A stretch of DNA of 64,000 nt, from positions 1-64,000 of the forward strand of contig NZ_JARVRJ010000009.1 in NCBI RefSeq assembly GCF_030209745.1, written 5' to 3'. Source of the DNA: Arthrobacter sp. fls2-241-R2A-200 (GTDB lineage: Bacteria > Actinomycetota > Actinomycetes > Actinomycetales > Micrococcaceae). How positions within the stretch are numbered: position 1 is the stretch's first letter; each line of letters starts with the position of its first letter. The translations under genes and the position numbers were made by a program. Positions 17,623 through 27,146 of this stretch are shown piece after piece. The notes under the pieces were generated by a model, which saw nothing but the letters and a program-made list of their open reading frames with translations, was not told the DNA's origin and did not search any database.

Positions 17623-18169
17623 GCGGGTCACCTTCCGTTAAGGTCTGGTTGGTAGCGACGGTAACGGGATTCACAGGGTAAACGAGGGCCGTGGCCATGG
17701 CAGAAATCCCTTCGCCGCGTCCCGTAAATCCTAAACCGTCGCTGGTGGTTGCCGTGACGCTGACGGGCGCGTTCGCAGCTTCCGTCAGGACGCGCTGCGA
17801 CTCTTCGCGGCGGGGCCCGAACTTCGGCCGATTGGCAACGAACTGCACTGCGACGTTCCCGATCTCGAAGCCTGCAGCGCGGACGATCCGTGCGGCTTCC
17901 CCAAGAAGGCTCACTCCGGAAGCGCCGGCAAACTCAGGGCGGTCGGTGCCAAAGTGGGTGCCAAGATCGCCTATTCCCGCCGCGGAAAAGAGTGCGTCGG
18001 CTGCCGCATGGGCTACGCAATCGCCGTCGGAATGGCCGGAAAGGCCTTGCTCGCCCTCCCAAAAGAGTCCGCCCAACCACAGCGGCTGCGGGTCTTCCGC
18101 GGGCGCAAACGCATGGACATCGATGCCAATGCCCGTGCGGGGCAGCGGCAGGTTCGCTGGGGAGTTCAT
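17615..18169 (-). CDS. ispF: 2-C-methyl-D-erythritol 2,4-cyclodiphosphate synthase
   Basis: IspF forms the cyclic diphosphate in the MEP isoprenoid pathway. The 184-aa sequence shows the metal-binding GIDVHAF motif (Asp and His) and the conserved [18 protein letters not shown] segment. The ATG overlaps the ispD stop codon (TGATG), so ispD and ispF are coupled. The length is slightly above the usual 155-165 aa because of extra residues at both ends. Confidence 0.95.
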   Translation of the reverse strand: MNSPANLPLPRTGIGIDVHAFAPAEDPQPLWLGGLFWEGEQGLSGHSDGDCVAHAAADALFSAAGIGDLGTHFGTDRPEFAGASGVSLLGEAARIVRAAGFEIGNVAVQFVANRPKFGPRREESQRVLTEAANAPVSVTATTSDGLGFTGRGEGISAMATALVYPVNPVTVATNQTLTEGDPHA

Positions 18170-18951
18170 CAGCCCTCAACCCACCGGATGCCGAGCGGTC
18201 CTTCGAGCAGGCCCTCGGCGATGATGAGGTCCAAAGGCGTTGTGATCTTCAGCGACTGGCTGGCACCCTGTACCGCGTGCACCGGGACGCCAAGGAGTTC
18301 CACGAGCATGGCGTCGTCGGTGACCACTGCGGTTTGCGCCTCGCTAAAAGTCCGGGCGGCCTCGTGTGCACGGCGAAGTGTTCCCAACTCGAACCCTTGC
18401 GGCGTCTGCACTGCGCGAAGCTCCTCCCGCGGAGCTGTGCCCGTGACCACCTCGGGGGCTATGGAGGCATCCGGACCGCTGGTTCCCGTCACCGTCTTGA
18501 TGGTGTCGACCACCGGAATGACAGGGATGACAGACAACGCGCCGGAGGCCAAGGCATCGGCTACCCGCTGGAAAACCCGCTCGGGAGCCAGCGCGCGTGC
18601 AGCGTCGTGAACCAGGACCAGTTCAGTTCCGTCCTCCAGGGCCGCCATGGCAGCGCGGACGGAGTCCGCCCGGGAGGCTCCGCCGTCGACCACCGTTATT
18701 TCGGGGCCACCATCCACAAGGTCGATGGTGAATTCGGCAATCAACTCGCGCAAGGCTGTGTCGCCTTGGGGCACTGCGACGCATACCTGCCGCGCGACGT
18801 CGGCAGCTACCACCCCGCGCAGCGCGTGCATCAGAATGGCCTCACCACCCAAAGGAACCTGTGCTTTGGGTATGCCGTAACCGAGGCGCTCGCCAGAACC
18901 GGCGGCAACAACGATCACGGCCGAGACGGCGCGCTTGGAAGGAATGCTCAT
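18169..18951 (-). CDS. ispD: 2-C-methyl-D-erythritol 4-phosphate cytidylyltransferase
   Basis: IspD transfers CMP to methylerythritol 4-phosphate, two steps before IspF in the MEP pathway. The nucleotide-binding signature [18 protein letters not shown] lies near the N-terminus and [10 protein letters not shown] in the middle. ATG 18951 (MSIPSKRA) fits the family start; a longer frame from 19014 would add an unconserved tail crossing the carD terminator. The carD-ispD-ispF-cysS order is standard in actinobacteria. Confidence 0.94.
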   Translation of the reverse strand: MSIPSKRAVSAVIVVAAGSGERLGYGIPKAQVPLGGEAILMHALRGVVAADVARQVCVAVPQGDTALRELIAEFTIDLVDGGPEITVVDGGASRADSVRAAMAALEDGTELVLVHDAARALAPERVFQRVADALASGALSVIPVIPVVDTIKTVTGTSGPDASIAPEVVTGTAPREELRAVQTPQGFELGTLRRAHEAARTFSEAQTAVVTDDAMLVELLGVPVHAVQGASQSLKITTPLDLIIAEGLLEGPLGIRWVEG

Positions 18952-18972
18952 GGCCACAAGCCTACTTTGTGG

Positions 18973-19008
18973 CAAAAAGAAACCCGGCGGCGCTTCCGCA
19001 CCACCGGG
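18973..19008 (-). terminator. Intrinsic terminator after carD
   Basis: On the minus strand, CCCGGTGGTGC pairs with GCGCCGCCGGG (two G-U pairs) around a GGAA loop, followed by TTTCTTTTT. It lies between the carD stop codon and the ispD start, so carD transcripts probably end here in part. Confidence 0.75.
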
Positions 19009-19017
19009 ACTCAATTC

Positions 19018-19500
19018 TTAGGAAGCCAAGACCTCGTCAAGAACGCTTGCAGCCTTCTCTTCGTCCGTCTTTTCAGCCAAGGCAAGCTCTGAAATCAGAA
19101 TTTGCCGAGCCTTGGCCAGCATCCGCTTCTCGCCTGCGGAAAGGCCGCGATCGTGATCACGACGCCAAAGGTCGCGAACGACCTCCGCCACCTTGATGAC
19201 ATCGCCCGAAGCGAGCTTCTCCAGGTTCGCCTTGTAACGACGTGACCAGTTAGTGGGCTCTTCGGTGAACTCGGCACGAAGAACGTCAAAAACGTGCTCC
19301 AAGCCTTCTTTGCCCACTACGTCCCGAACCCCAACCAGGTCAACGTTCTCTGCTGGAACTTCAATGGTCAGATCACCCTGAGCCACCTTGAGCTTGAGAT
19401 ACATCTTCTCTTCGCCCTTGATGGTGCGCATCTTGATTTCCTCAATTTTTGCTGCACCGTGGTGAGGGTAAACTACTGTTTCGCCGACCTCAAAAACCAT
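19018..19500 (-). CDS. carD: CarD-family RNA polymerase-binding regulator
   Basis: CarD binds the RNA polymerase beta subunit and stabilises open complexes, notably at rRNA promoters. The 160-aa protein has the N-terminal Tudor-like domain ([18 protein letters not shown]) and the C-terminal helical DNA-binding domain, including [18 protein letters not shown] with the tryptophan that wedges at the -10 element. AAAGGGGAAAG upstream of the ATG is a strong ribosome-binding site. It is followed by a terminator and then ispD. Confidence 0.95.
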   Translation of the reverse strand: MVFEVGETVVYPHHGAAKIEEIKMRTIKGEEKMYLKLKVAQGDLTIEVPAENVDLVGVRDVVGKEGLEHVFDVLRAEFTEEPTNWSRRYKANLEKLASGDVIKVAEVVRDLWRRDHDRGLSAGEKRMLAKARQILISELALAEKTDEEKAASVLDEVLAS

Positions 19501-19801
19501 GTGGACTTTCCCCTTTCCCGCAGATTAGTCTATCACGTTTAAGGCATACGACTGGCACCCGGAACAGCGCTTCACCCGCGCCATTACTGGGAAGCAGGCC
19601 CACAAAGGGTTCCTCCAAGGTCTTGACGTAGCGGAAGAAAGATGCATTAAGTCGGATACGCTCCCGACCGATTCATTCCCGCTATCGACCGTTTCTGGCC
19701 GGACGAGCGCGCCATAAAGGCCGCCCGAATCCTTCTTTTGAGGCGTTTGCCGATAGGCTATGGCTGAAAAGTGTTCCAATGACTCTTGAGGAGTAGGTGT
19801 C

Positions 19802-20401
19802 GTGCGCAATACTGCGATGAACCCTGTCCAGCGCGGCAAGCTGGCAATTGCGGCGGCTGCAATCGGCGTCGGTCTTCTGTCCGTTACCGGCTGTGGATTT
19901 ACCAACGCCCAGCAGACTTCCCACCAGTACTCACCATCTGACGGGCTCAGGGCTGATCTCGGCCAGTTGCAACTGCGCAACATGTTGATTGTTGCCGCAG
20001 GCGAGCACCAGCCGGGCCGTGTGATCGGCGCCGTCTTCAACCAGTCCGCCTCCGATGCCACCCTGACCATCAGCGGTGCCGACGGCGGCCAAGCTGAAAT
20101 CCCGGTCAAAGCCAAGTCCGAGACCTACCTGAACGAAGACTCGACCGCCGTCATCTTGAGCAACGCAGGCTCAGCTCCCGGCGGCCTGGCCCAAGTGACG
20201 ATCCGCAGCGGGTCGGACACGGCCAAGATGAACATCCCCGTGGTCAATGGCACGCTTCCTGAGTACAAGCAGTACTTGCCCACGAGTTCTGCCAACCCCA
20301 GCAGCACATCGTCCTCTTCAAGCACGTCTTCATCGAGCACGTCTTCCTCGAGCACGTCCCCCTCGGCAGGCACGACGCCTTCCGCAACCGCGAAGCCGTA
20401 G
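19802..20401 (+). CDS. Lipoprotein with Ser/Thr-rich C-terminal tail
   Basis: This 199-aa exported protein has a lipobox (LLSVTGC) after a hydrophobic signal of about 30 residues. A globular beta-rich region follows, with a copper-chaperone-like look that I cannot confirm. The tail is about 40 residues of Ser/Thr repeats ending in ATAKP. GAGGAG lies 10 bp before the GTG start. The gene stands alone between carD and the convergent regX3. Such tails often span the cell wall. No family name is assigned. Confidence 0.8.
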   Translation: MRNTAMNPVQRGKLAIAAAAIGVGLLSVTGCGFTNAQQTSHQYSPSDGLRADLGQLQLRNMLIVAAGEHQPGRVIGAVFNQSASDATLTISGADGGQAEIPVKAKSETYLNEDSTAVILSNAGSAPGGLAQVTIRSGSDTAKMNIPVVNGTLPEYKQYLPTSSANPSSTSSSSSTSSSSTSSSSTSPSAGTTPSATAKP

Positions 20402-20416
20402 CTCTCGGTCTTGGTC

Positions 20417-20455
20417 TGAGAGGACCTCGCCTGAGGGTCCTCGCCTGAGAGGTCA
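20417..20455. repeat. Short repeats CCTCGCCTGAG
   Basis: The motif CCTCGCCTGAG occurs twice in tandem, with partly complementary AGGACC/GGTCCT elements between the copies. It lies between the lipoprotein stop codon and the convergent terminator. Confidence 0.4.
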
Positions 20456-20477
20456 GGAAGCAAGGGATACAGCGCAC

Positions 20478-20523
20478 AAAAGGGTCCCGCCGTTGTGAAC
20501 TTCACATCGGCGGGACCCTTTTT
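20478..20523. terminator. Bidirectional terminator, lipoprotein/regX3
   Basis: AAAAGGGTCCCGCCG pairs with CGGCGGGACCCTTTT. The loop itself contains the palindrome GTGAACTTCAC. A-tract and T-tract flank both sides, so it can terminate both convergent genes. Confidence 0.85.
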
Positions 20524-20534
20524 GCTGTCTATGG

Positions 20535-21215
20535 TTAGGGCTCGAACTTGTAGCCCAAGCCCCGCACCGTCACCAAGTACCGGGGAACGGAGGGGTCCGG
20601 CTCAATTTTGCTCCGAAGCCTCTTCACGTGGACGTCCAGGGTCTTGGTGTCGCCAACATAGTCCGAACCCCATACCCGATCGATCAACTGACCACGGGTC
20701 AGCACGCGTCCGGAGTTGCGGAGAAGCATTTCGAGCAGTTCGAACTCCTTCAACGGCAAGGAAACCTGCTCGCCATTGACGCTGACCACGTGGCGTTCGA
20801 TGTCCATCCGAACAGGACCCGCCTGGACCGTGGCGGTGATCAGTTCTTCCGGCTCGCCTTGGCGGCGGAGGACCGCACGGACGCGGGCCACCAGTTCCCG
20901 GGAGGAATAGGGCTTGGTGACGTAATCATCGGCGCCGAGCTCCAGCCCCACGACCTTGTCGATCTCCGAATCCTTTGCCGTGAGCATGATGACGGGAACA
21001 CTGGATCGCTGGCGTAACTGGCGGCAAACTTCAGTTCCAGGGGTTCCGGGCAGTTGCAGGTCAAGTAGGACAAGATCTGCACCGTTGCGGTCAAACTCGA
21101 CGATGGCATCGGTGCCGTTGTCCACCACTTCGACGTCGAACCCTTCTTTGCCCAAAAGGTAGGACAGTGGGTCACTGAAGGACTCTTCGTCCTCCACAAT
21201 CAAAATCCGGCTCAA
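20535..21215 (-). CDS. regX3: Response regulator RegX3 (OmpR/PhoB family)
   Basis: This 226-aa response regulator has a receiver domain with the phosphoacceptor aspartate in LVLLDLQLPG and the conserved lysine in DDYVTKPYS. A winged-helix DNA-binding domain ends in RLRSKIEPDPSVPRYLVTVRGLGYKF. It overlaps the senX3 stop codon by 4 bp and is co-transcribed with it. With phoU divergent next door, it is the predicted regulator of the phosphate-starvation regulon. Confidence 0.95.
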   Translation of the reverse strand: MSRILIVEDEESFSDPLSYLLGKEGFDVEVVDNGTDAIVEFDRNGADLVLLDLQLPGTPGTEVCRQLRQRSSVPVIMLTAKDSEIDKVVGLELGADDYVTKPYSSRELVARVRAVLRRQGEPEELITATVQAGPVRMDIERHVVSVNGEQVSLPLKEFELLEMLLRNSGRVLTRGQLIDRVWGSDYVGDTKTLDVHVKRLRSKIEPDPSVPRYLVTVRGLGYKFEP

Positions 21216-22492
21216 GCGCTGGCTCCTTGCTCTTGGGCGCTACTGGCGCCCCCTTGTTGGCTTTGCTGCAGGTTTTGCTCCACCGAGCGGGTGGACCGAC
21301 CCGGCTCCTGGGAGCGCGGACCGCCGTCGTGCTCCCTGTCCTGTGCCTCTGCACCGTCAGGCTCTTGGCCTTCCATCTCCGGGAGGCGAATAGTGAAAGT
21401 TGAGCCTTGGCCAGGCTGGGACCAGACGGTCACCTCGCCGCCATGGTTGGATACGACGTGTTTGACGATACTCAGCCCCAGGCCCGTGCCGCCTGTATGC
21501 CTGGAACGTGCCGAATCCACGCGGTAGAAACGTTCGAACACACGTTCTTGGTCCTCGGGCGTCAGGCCCTCGCCTTGGTCCGTGACCGAGATGGCGACGA
21601 CGCCCTCCCGGGTCCTGACCCCCACACCGACACGCGTGTTCTCGGGAGAGTATCGGATGGCGTTGTCGATCAAGTTGCGGAGGGCAGTAACCAGGAGGTC
21701 GCGGTCCCCGAAGACCAAGGAGTCCACGCGACCGCCCACCACGATCTGTATGTCTTTGCTTTCGGCCGGCAGTTGGGACCTGTCGACAGCCTCGTTGATC
21801 ACCATGTTGATATCAACGGCATTTCCCTGCTGCGCAACGTTGGTTCCCTGCAGGCGGGAGAGCTCGATGATGTCCTGGACCAACGCTGCCAGGCGTCCGG
21901 ATTCCTTGTGCATGCGTTTGGCAAAACGCCTCACGGCTTCCTCGTCATCCGGAGACGCTTCAAGGGCCTCGGCAAGGAGGGAGATGGCGCCGACGGGGGT
22001 TTTGAGCTCGTGGGACACGTTGGCAACGAAGTCGTTACGGATCTCCTCGGTGCGGGTGATCTCGGTGCGGTCGTCCGCCAGTAAAACGATGTACTCCCAG
22101 CCGAGCATGGCCGCCCGGACCTGGACCACGATGGTCCCCTTGCCGAGCGGACCGCGCGGGAGCTCGTACTGTTCCTCCAGGATCACGCCATCGCGGCGGA
22201 CCTTCGCTGTCATGTCCAAGAGTTGCTTGTGGACCACGGTATGCCCGCGAACCAAACCGTAGGCGTAGGCCGCGGGACTGGCCCGGACGACGCCGTCGAC
22301 CGCATCCACCACCACAAAAGCGCGCCCGACGACGGCGAGCACTTCCGCTGCACCTTCAGGCAGCAGTGGCTCGGTCACGTCAAGGTCCACGATGCTGCGC
22401 TGGCGTTCACTGATCCTGAAAGCGAGCACGCCAAAGACGCCCAAAGACAAGCCCACCAGGCCTGCGACGACACCTATAAGCAACGGATCCAC
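21212..22492 (-). CDS. senX3: Sensor histidine kinase SenX3
   Basis: This 426-aa membrane sensor has an N-terminal hydrophobic segment, a PAS-like domain, the HisKA phosphoacceptor FVANVSHELKTPVG, and an HATPase_c domain with NLIDNAIRYSPE and GTGLGLSIVKHV. It pairs with RegX3 to sense phosphate limitation, probably through the Pst system and PhoU. The last 60 residues are a low-complexity Gln/Glu/Ser/Ala tail beyond the ATPase domain. The start codon is a GTG. Confidence 0.94.
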   Translation of the reverse strand: MDPLLIGVVAGLVGLSLGVFGVLAFRISERQRSIVDLDVTEPLLPEGAAEVLAVVGRAFVVVDAVDGVVRASPAAYAYGLVRGHTVVHKQLLDMTAKVRRDGVILEEQYELPRGPLGKGTIVVQVRAAMLGWEYIVLLADDRTEITRTEEIRNDFVANVSHELKTPVGAISLLAEALEASPDDEEAVRRFAKRMHKESGRLAALVQDIIELSRLQGTNVAQQGNAVDINMVINEAVDRSQLPAESKDIQIVVGGRVDSLVFGDRDLLVTALRNLIDNAIRYSPENTRVGVGVRTREGVVAISVTDQGEGLTPEDQERVFERFYRVDSARSRHTGGTGLGLSIVKHVVSNHGGEVTVWSQPGQGSTFTIRLPEMEGQEPDGAEAQDREHDGGPRSQEPGRSTRSVEQNLQQSQQGGASSAQEQGASA

Positions 22493-22680
22493 GTGTTCAG
22501 CTTATGCTGTGTACAGAGGCCGAAGTCATTGATCCGAGCCAAAAACGGTGGGTTCAGCTAACGTTCACCTAAAGGTGTCGAACAGTTCACTGGGCCCTGA
22601 CACAGTTACTCGTTGGACTACCCATGGTTTTTGAAATGCGGCCCGGGACGGGACCGGATTTCCAAGGAAAGGACGCCTTA

Positions 22681-23334
22681 GTGCGCAAGGTTTTTCAGGA
22701 GGAGCTCACCCAGGTAGGTGACGACCTCATCGAGATCTCCAAGTTGGTTCATGAAGCCATCACGAAAGCCACGACGTCCTTCGAAGGCGCCGATGTGGAC
22801 TTGGCCCAAGATGTCATCGCCGCAGACGCGCGTATCGACTTCCTCCAGAACAGCCTGGACGAGCGGGCAATCGACATCCTGGCCCTGCAGGGCCCGGTGG
22901 CAAGCGACCTCCGCATGATCGTTGGTTCGTTGCGCATGAGCGCATCACTTGAGCGCATGGGTGACCTGGCACGCCACGTGGCCCAGCTGGCCCGCCTCCG
23001 CTACCCGGCAACCGTGATCCCCGCCTCGCTGACCCAGACTTTCAAGGCCATGGCGCAGCACGACATCGACATCACGGCCAAGGTCACTGAGCTTCTGGAA
23101 ACGCGAGACCTTGAAGTTGCCCGTGACGTCCTGAAGATCAACATCGCCTTGGACGATCTCCACCTCAGCGTCTTCAAGGCCATCGCCTCCCCGGACTGGA
23201 ACGAATCCGCTTCCACCACTGTGGACGTGGCCCTGGCCAGCCGCTACTTCGAGCGCTTCGCAGACCACGGCGTTTCCGTTGCCCGCAAGGTCACCTACCT
23301 GGTCACCGGAGAATGGCAGCCTGAGGGCTTCTAG
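22681..23334 (+). CDS. phoU: Phosphate transport regulator PhoU
   Basis: PhoU links the phosphate importer to the sensor kinase and keeps the regulon off when phosphate is plentiful. The 217-aa protein has two three-helix repeats with metal-binding motifs such as DLRMIVGSLRMSASLERMGDLA and YFERFADHGV. GTG 22681 is chosen because AAGGAAAGGA lies just upstream; ATG 22624 would add 19 unconserved residues. It is divergent from senX3-regX3 across about 190 bp. Confidence 0.94.
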   Translation: MRKVFQEELTQVGDDLIEISKLVHEAITKATTSFEGADVDLAQDVIAADARIDFLQNSLDERAIDILALQGPVASDLRMIVGSLRMSASLERMGDLARHVAQLARLRYPATVIPASLTQTFKAMAQHDIDITAKVTELLETRDLEVARDVLKINIALDDLHLSVFKAIASPDWNESASTTVDVALASRYFERFADHGVSVARKVTYLVTGEWQPEGF

Positions 23335-23380
23335 CCTTCCGTATTACAGGCTTATGCAGCCTTATACGGGCTTAACGACG

Positions 23381-23420
23381 ACGACGGCGGCCGGTCACCT
23401 TGGTGACCGGCCGCCGTCGT
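23381..23420. terminator. Long perfect palindrome between phoU and gpmA
   Basis: A 19-bp arm beginning ACGACGGCGGCC is followed by its exact complement. The genes converge here, so it can end both transcripts. The minus-strand side has few T residues and the plus side has TTTGG. Confidence 0.8.
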
Positions 23421-23438
23421 TTGGCTTACTTTTTGCCC

Positions 23439-24185
23439 TTATTTTTTGCCTTGGTTGGCCACGGCGAGGATGGCCTGCTCTGCTGCTTCGGGGTCCAAGT
23501 AGGTTCCACCCGGGTTGACCGGCTTGAAGTCCTCATCCAGTTCGTACACTAGCGGGATGCCCGTGGGAATGTTCAGGGAGGCAATCGCTTCGTCGCTGAT
23601 CCCGTCCAGGTGCTTTACCAGCGCGCGCAACGAGTTGCCGTGGGCAGTGACCAGGACGGTCTTGCCGGCCTTGAGATCTTCCTTGATGTCCGATTCCCAG
23701 TACGGGAGCAACCGGACCAGGACGTCCTTAAGGCACTCGGTGCGTGGCAAGGCGTCGCCGAGGTCTGCGTAGCGGGGGTCATGTGCCTGGGAGAACTCGC
23801 TGTCGTCTGACAGGGGCGGCGGCGGGGTGTCGTAGCTGCGGCGCCATTCCATGAACTGCTCTTCACCGAACTCGGCGAGGGTCTGGGCCTTGTCCTTGCC
23901 CTGCAAGGCGCCGTAGTGGCGCTCGTTAAGGCGCCAATCCCGCTTGACCGGGATCCAGCCGCGGTTGGCCTTATCAAGTGCCATGTTGGCGGTGTTGATG
24001 GCACGCTTCAGGAGCGAAGTGTAGAGGACGTCCGGGAGGATGTTGTTCTCAACCAGGAGCTCTCCCCCGCGCACTGCTTCTTCGCGGCCTTGGTCATTCA
24101 GGTCAACGTCCACCCAACCGGTGAACAGGTTCTTGGCGTTCCAGTCGCTGTGGCCGTGGCGCAGCAGAATCAGCTTGTAAGTCAT
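23439..24185 (-). CDS. gpmA: 2,3-bisphosphoglycerate-dependent phosphoglycerate mutase
   Basis: GpmA interconverts 3- and 2-phosphoglycerate in glycolysis and gluconeogenesis. At 248 aa it shows the phosphohistidine motif [10 protein letters not shown], the [11 protein letters not shown] segment after ERHYG, and the second histidine in [16 protein letters not shown] 24185 (MTYKLILL) is the family start. The gene is monocistronic, with a strong palindrome beyond its stop codon. Confidence 0.95.
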   Translation of the reverse strand: MTYKLILLRHGHSDWNAKNLFTGWVDVDLNDQGREEAVRGGELLVENNILPDVLYTSLLKRAINTANMALDKANRGWIPVKRDWRLNERHYGALQGKDKAQTLAEFGEEQFMEWRRSYDTPPPPLSDDSEFSQAHDPRYADLGDALPRTECLKDVLVRLLPYWESDIKEDLKAGKTVLVTAHGNSLRALVKHLDGISDEAIASLNIPTGIPLVYELDEDFKPVNPGGTYLDPEAAEQAILAVANQGKK

Positions 24186-24275
24186 GCTTTTCATCCTATC
24201 CGAGCGTCGCTATGCGCCGCCGGGCGTTACGTCGGGCAACGGAATCCTGCACCCGGCGATAATGTTGTGGTTGTG

Positions 24276-25094
24276 GTGCAAAAAGCGGAACGGGTGGGCT
24301 CTCCCCGCAGTCGGGGCGGCAAACCGGTTGGAAACATCACCCGCGGAACCACCAACCCCAACCGCATGCGCAGGCTGGACCGCTGGCTCGCCGGTCCGCA
24401 GGCGTGGCGGCTGCGCGCCGCCGTCGACCCTCTTGTGGTGGATCTTGGCTACGGCGCCTCGCCGACTACCGCCGTCGAACTTTTTGAACGTTTGCGTGCC
24501 GTCCGGGCGGATGTCCGGGTGTGTGGGATCGAGATCGAGCCGGACCGGGTCCGCAGTGCACGAGCCCTTGAACGGCCCGGACTCAGTTTCCATCTGGGCG
24601 GCTTTGAGCTTCCGGTGGCAGGGAGTCCGGTGCTGGTGCGCGCGTTCAACGTGCTGCGGCAGTACGAGGAAGCGGACGTCCAAGGGATCTGGAGTTTGGT
24701 GCAGTCCCGCTTGGCGCCGGGAGGGCTGTTCATCGACGGCACCTCCGACGAGATCGGACGACGCGTCACGTGGGTAGCGCTGGGTCCGGAACGCCCGTTG
24801 AGCCTTAGCTTCTCGGTGCGGTTCGGCAGCTTCGAACTGCCCTCCGAGGTTGCTGAACGGCTGCCCAAGGCGCTCATCCATCGCAACGTACCGGGAGAAC
24901 CGATCCATGCGTTCCTGCAGGCCATGGACAAAGCGTGGCTGGACGCGGCCCCCTTGGCATCATTCGGGAACCGACAGCGGTGGACTGGAATGTGCCGTTC
25001 ACTGCACGACGCCGGATGGCCCCTTCAGGATGGCCCCGCCCGGTGGCGCCTCGGTGAACTGACGGTGGCGTGGGAAGCGGTAGCGCCCCGGTAA
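24276..25094 (+). CDS. Class I SAM-dependent methyltransferase
   Basis: This protein of about 272 aa has the SAM-binding signature VVDLGYGASPTTAVELFE and an acidic loop IEIEPDRV one strand later, followed by a Rossmann-type order. The motif-II region is VRAFNVLRQYEEADV. The substrate is unknown. It diverges from gpmA, and several in-frame GTG codons (24267, 24273, 24276) make the start uncertain. Confidence 0.8.
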   Translation: MQKAERVGSPRSRGGKPVGNITRGTTNPNRMRRLDRWLAGPQAWRLRAAVDPLVVDLGYGASPTTAVELFERLRAVRADVRVCGIEIEPDRVRSARALERPGLSFHLGGFELPVAGSPVLVRAFNVLRQYEEADVQGIWSLVQSRLAPGGLFIDGTSDEIGRRVTWVALGPERPLSLSFSVRFGSFELPSEVAERLPKALIHRNVPGEPIHAFLQAMDKAWLDAAPLASFGNRQRWTGMCRSLHDAGWPLQDGPARWRLGELTVAWEAVAPR

Positions 25095-25201
25095 AGGTGG
25101 CGAACGGGAGCTTCTCCGCAATAGGCCGAACGAGCCCCTCACTACGCCGTATGGTGGAACGAAAGACGCTAATACCGGGCAAGCGAGGAAGCGGTGAAGC
25201 A

Positions 25202-25582
25202 GTGCCACATCTGACCATCGACGAATTACTGGCAGAGAGCCGCATAGGGCTCGACCGCGTTCACCCGTCCGACCTTGAACGGGAGATGGCAGCGGGCGCC
25301 CTGGTTGTTGACACGCGGCCGGTAGATCAACGGAACCGGGACGGCGAGCTTCCGGGGGCGGTGGTCATCGACCGCAACGTCCTCGAGTGGCGACTCGATC
25401 CCTCCAGCTCCCACCGGCTGCCGATTGCGGACGACCCCGCTCGGCGCATCGTGATCGTCTGCAATGAGGGGTACAGCTCAAGCCTGGCCGCGCACACCTT
25501 GCAACGGCTGGGGCTGACACTTGCCACCGACCTTATCGGAGGATTCCAGGCCTGGGCAGCCCTGCGGAAGCAGTCCGACTAA
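25202..25582 (+). CDS. Rhodanese-domain protein
   Basis: This protein of about 126 aa is a single rhodanese domain: VVDTRPVDQRNRDGELPGAVVID, then the active-site loop VCNEGYSSSLAA, whose cysteine would carry the persulfide, and the closing IGGFQAWAA. The loop lacks the arginine found in classical thiosulfate sulfurtransferases, so the substrate is open. GTG 25202 with GAGGAAG upstream is preferred; ATG 25151 would add 17 residues. Confidence 0.82.
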   Translation: MPHLTIDELLAESRIGLDRVHPSDLEREMAAGALVVDTRPVDQRNRDGELPGAVVIDRNVLEWRLDPSSSHRLPIADDPARRIVIVCNEGYSSSLAAHTLQRLGLTLATDLIGGFQAWAALRKQSD

Positions 25583-25610
25583 ACGCTGTTTACCAAGGGC
25601 CGAGCGCTGT

Positions 25611-25952
25611 TTACCACGGGCCGTACGGACCGACATTGCGGTTGCCGCCGCTGCCCGCTTCCCGCAGTGCCGGGCGGACATCGGCGAGGTAGACGCTGGC
25701 CGCGGTGACGGCCGCAATACCGAACAGCCCCAGGCCGTTGCCCCCGGTCAGGACCGTCAAAGCCCCGACCGCCATCGAAAAGCCGGTAAGGGCCAACCAG
25801 AAAGTCTTGGTGCGCTTGGACGCCGCCACGTACAGCGTGGGGCGGTGGCGCAAGCAATCCACGAACGCCCACAGTTCCAAGGCAAGGGCGACCAGGCCAA
25901 GGATGAAGTAGATCCCGTTGGTGACATAGGCGATCAAGAGTTTTCCGTCCAC
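25611..25952 (-). CDS. DUF2516 family membrane protein
   Basis: This 113-aa membrane protein has about three hydrophobic segments: residues 7-30, 51-66 and 70-90. It matches the actinobacterial DUF2516 family in length and in the FVDCLRHRP loop. The function is unknown. It lies 9 bp downstream of metB on the same strand and converges on the rhodanese gene. Confidence 0.85.
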   Translation of the reverse strand: MDGKLLIAYVTNGIYFILGLVALALELWAFVDCLRHRPTLYVAASKRTKTFWLALTGFSMAVGALTVLTGGNGLGLFGIAAVTAASVYLADVRPALREAGSGGNRNVGPYGPW

Positions 25953-25961
25953 GCCCCAAGC

Positions 25962-27146
25962 CTAGCTGTCCAGCGACTTCAGCGCCTGCTCGAGGTCAGA
26001 CCAGAGGTCCTCCACGTTCTCGATCCCCACGCTGAGCCTGACCAGGTTTTCAGGAACGCTGTGCGGCTCTGCCGCGTGCCGGCGTCGTCGTTCAATGAGT
26101 GACTCAACGCCTCCCAAGGAAGTTGCCGGCAACCACAGCTGCAGGGCGCGCACCACATCGTCGGCAGCATCGGCGCCGCTGCGGTGTTGGTCTCCAGCAA
26201 TCTGGATGCAAAGGATGGAGCCGAATCCCTTCATCTGCTGCTTCGCCCGCTCATGTCCCGGATCTGTTGCCAGGCCCGGGTAGCGAATGGCCTCGACGCG
26301 GGGGTGGGTGCTGAGCCGTTCAGCAAGCGTTGCCGCGGAAGCCTGCGAGCGCTCAATCCGGAGCGCAAGCGTACGCAGGCCGCGGAGGGCCAGCCACGCC
26401 TCGAACGGCCCGGCGATACCACCGTGGATGATGCGGTGGTGCAGCAGTGTGGCCCTCAGCTCCGGGTTGGATGTCACCAAAGCGCCAAGGACGACGTCGG
26501 AATGCCCGGCCAGGTACTTGGTCACCGAGTGAAGTACGACGTCGGAACCTAGTTTGAGGGGTTGTTGAACCAAAGGGGTGGAGAAGGTGTTGTCCGTGAC
26601 CACGATGGCGCCAACTGAGTGCGCGGCATCGGTCAGCGCGCGGACGTCGGCGATGCCGAGCATCGGGTTTGTGGGGCTCTCCAGCCACAGCAAGTCCGCT
26701 TTCTTGCCATTGTCCGGTGCAAGCAGCGCCTTCACGGCGTCCGTGTCCGCGATATCTACGGTGCGCAGCTCCAGGAAGCCTTTCTCGGCGAGCTCCGTGG
26801 CCATGACCAAAGAGCCTGCGTAGCTGTGGGAGGGCATGACCACCACGCCTCCGGCAGGGACAAGCGAGAGTGCCGAACTGACGGCTGCCAAGCCGGACGC
26901 GTAAAGCAGGCCGGGAAGAGCCGCGCCCTCCAGGGTTGCGAGGGCTTCTTCGAAGGGGTCCCATGTGGGGTTGGCATAACGTCCGTAACCGCGATCACCC
27001 TCACCCAACTGCCCAGTGCCGAAGTATGTGGAGGACAGGACGATCGGCGGGTTCACCGGTTCATCGTGGGAACGTTCCGGCCGCCCAGCCGCAACCACAA
27101 CGGTTTCCGGGGACAGTTCGGCGGCTTGCTGCTCGGAGAGGCTCAT
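25962..27146 (-). CDS. metB: Cystathionine gamma-synthase (Cys/Met metabolism PLP enzyme)
   Basis: This 394-aa PLP enzyme of the Cys/Met family has the PLP lysine in SVTKYLAGHSDV, the YGRYANPT motif for cofactor binding, and the conserved SLGGVESL near the C-terminus. Cystathionine gamma-synthase makes cystathionine from an activated homoserine and cysteine. Sequence alone does not exclude the lyase activity found in relatives. ATG 27146 (MSLSEQQ) is preferred over 27188. The 73-bp gap to divergent tmk leaves no room for a riboswitch. Confidence 0.88.
   Translation of the reverse strand: MSLSEQQAAELSPETVVVAAGRPERSHDEPVNPPIVLSSTYFGTGQLGEGDRGYGRYANPTWDPFEEALATLEGAALPGLLYASGLAAVSSALSLVPAGGVVVMPSHSYAGSLVMATELAEKGFLELRTVDIADTDAVKALLAPDNGKKADLLWLESPTNPMLGIADVRALTDAAHSVGAIVVTDNTFSTPLVQQPLKLGSDVVLHSVTKYLAGHSDVVLGALVTSNPELRATLLHHRIIHGGIAGPFEAWLALRGLRTLALRIERSQASAATLAERLSTHPRVEAIRYPGLATDPGHERAKQQMKGFGSILCIQIAGDQHRSGADAADDVVRALQLWLPATSLGGVESLIERRRRHAAEPHSVPENLVRLSVGIENVEDLWSDLEQALKSLDS

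Noticed and set aside
17890..19092. 400-codon plus-strand open frame
   Set aside because: It crosses ispF, ispD and the carD terminator on the opposite strand; codon pattern and content do not suggest a protein.
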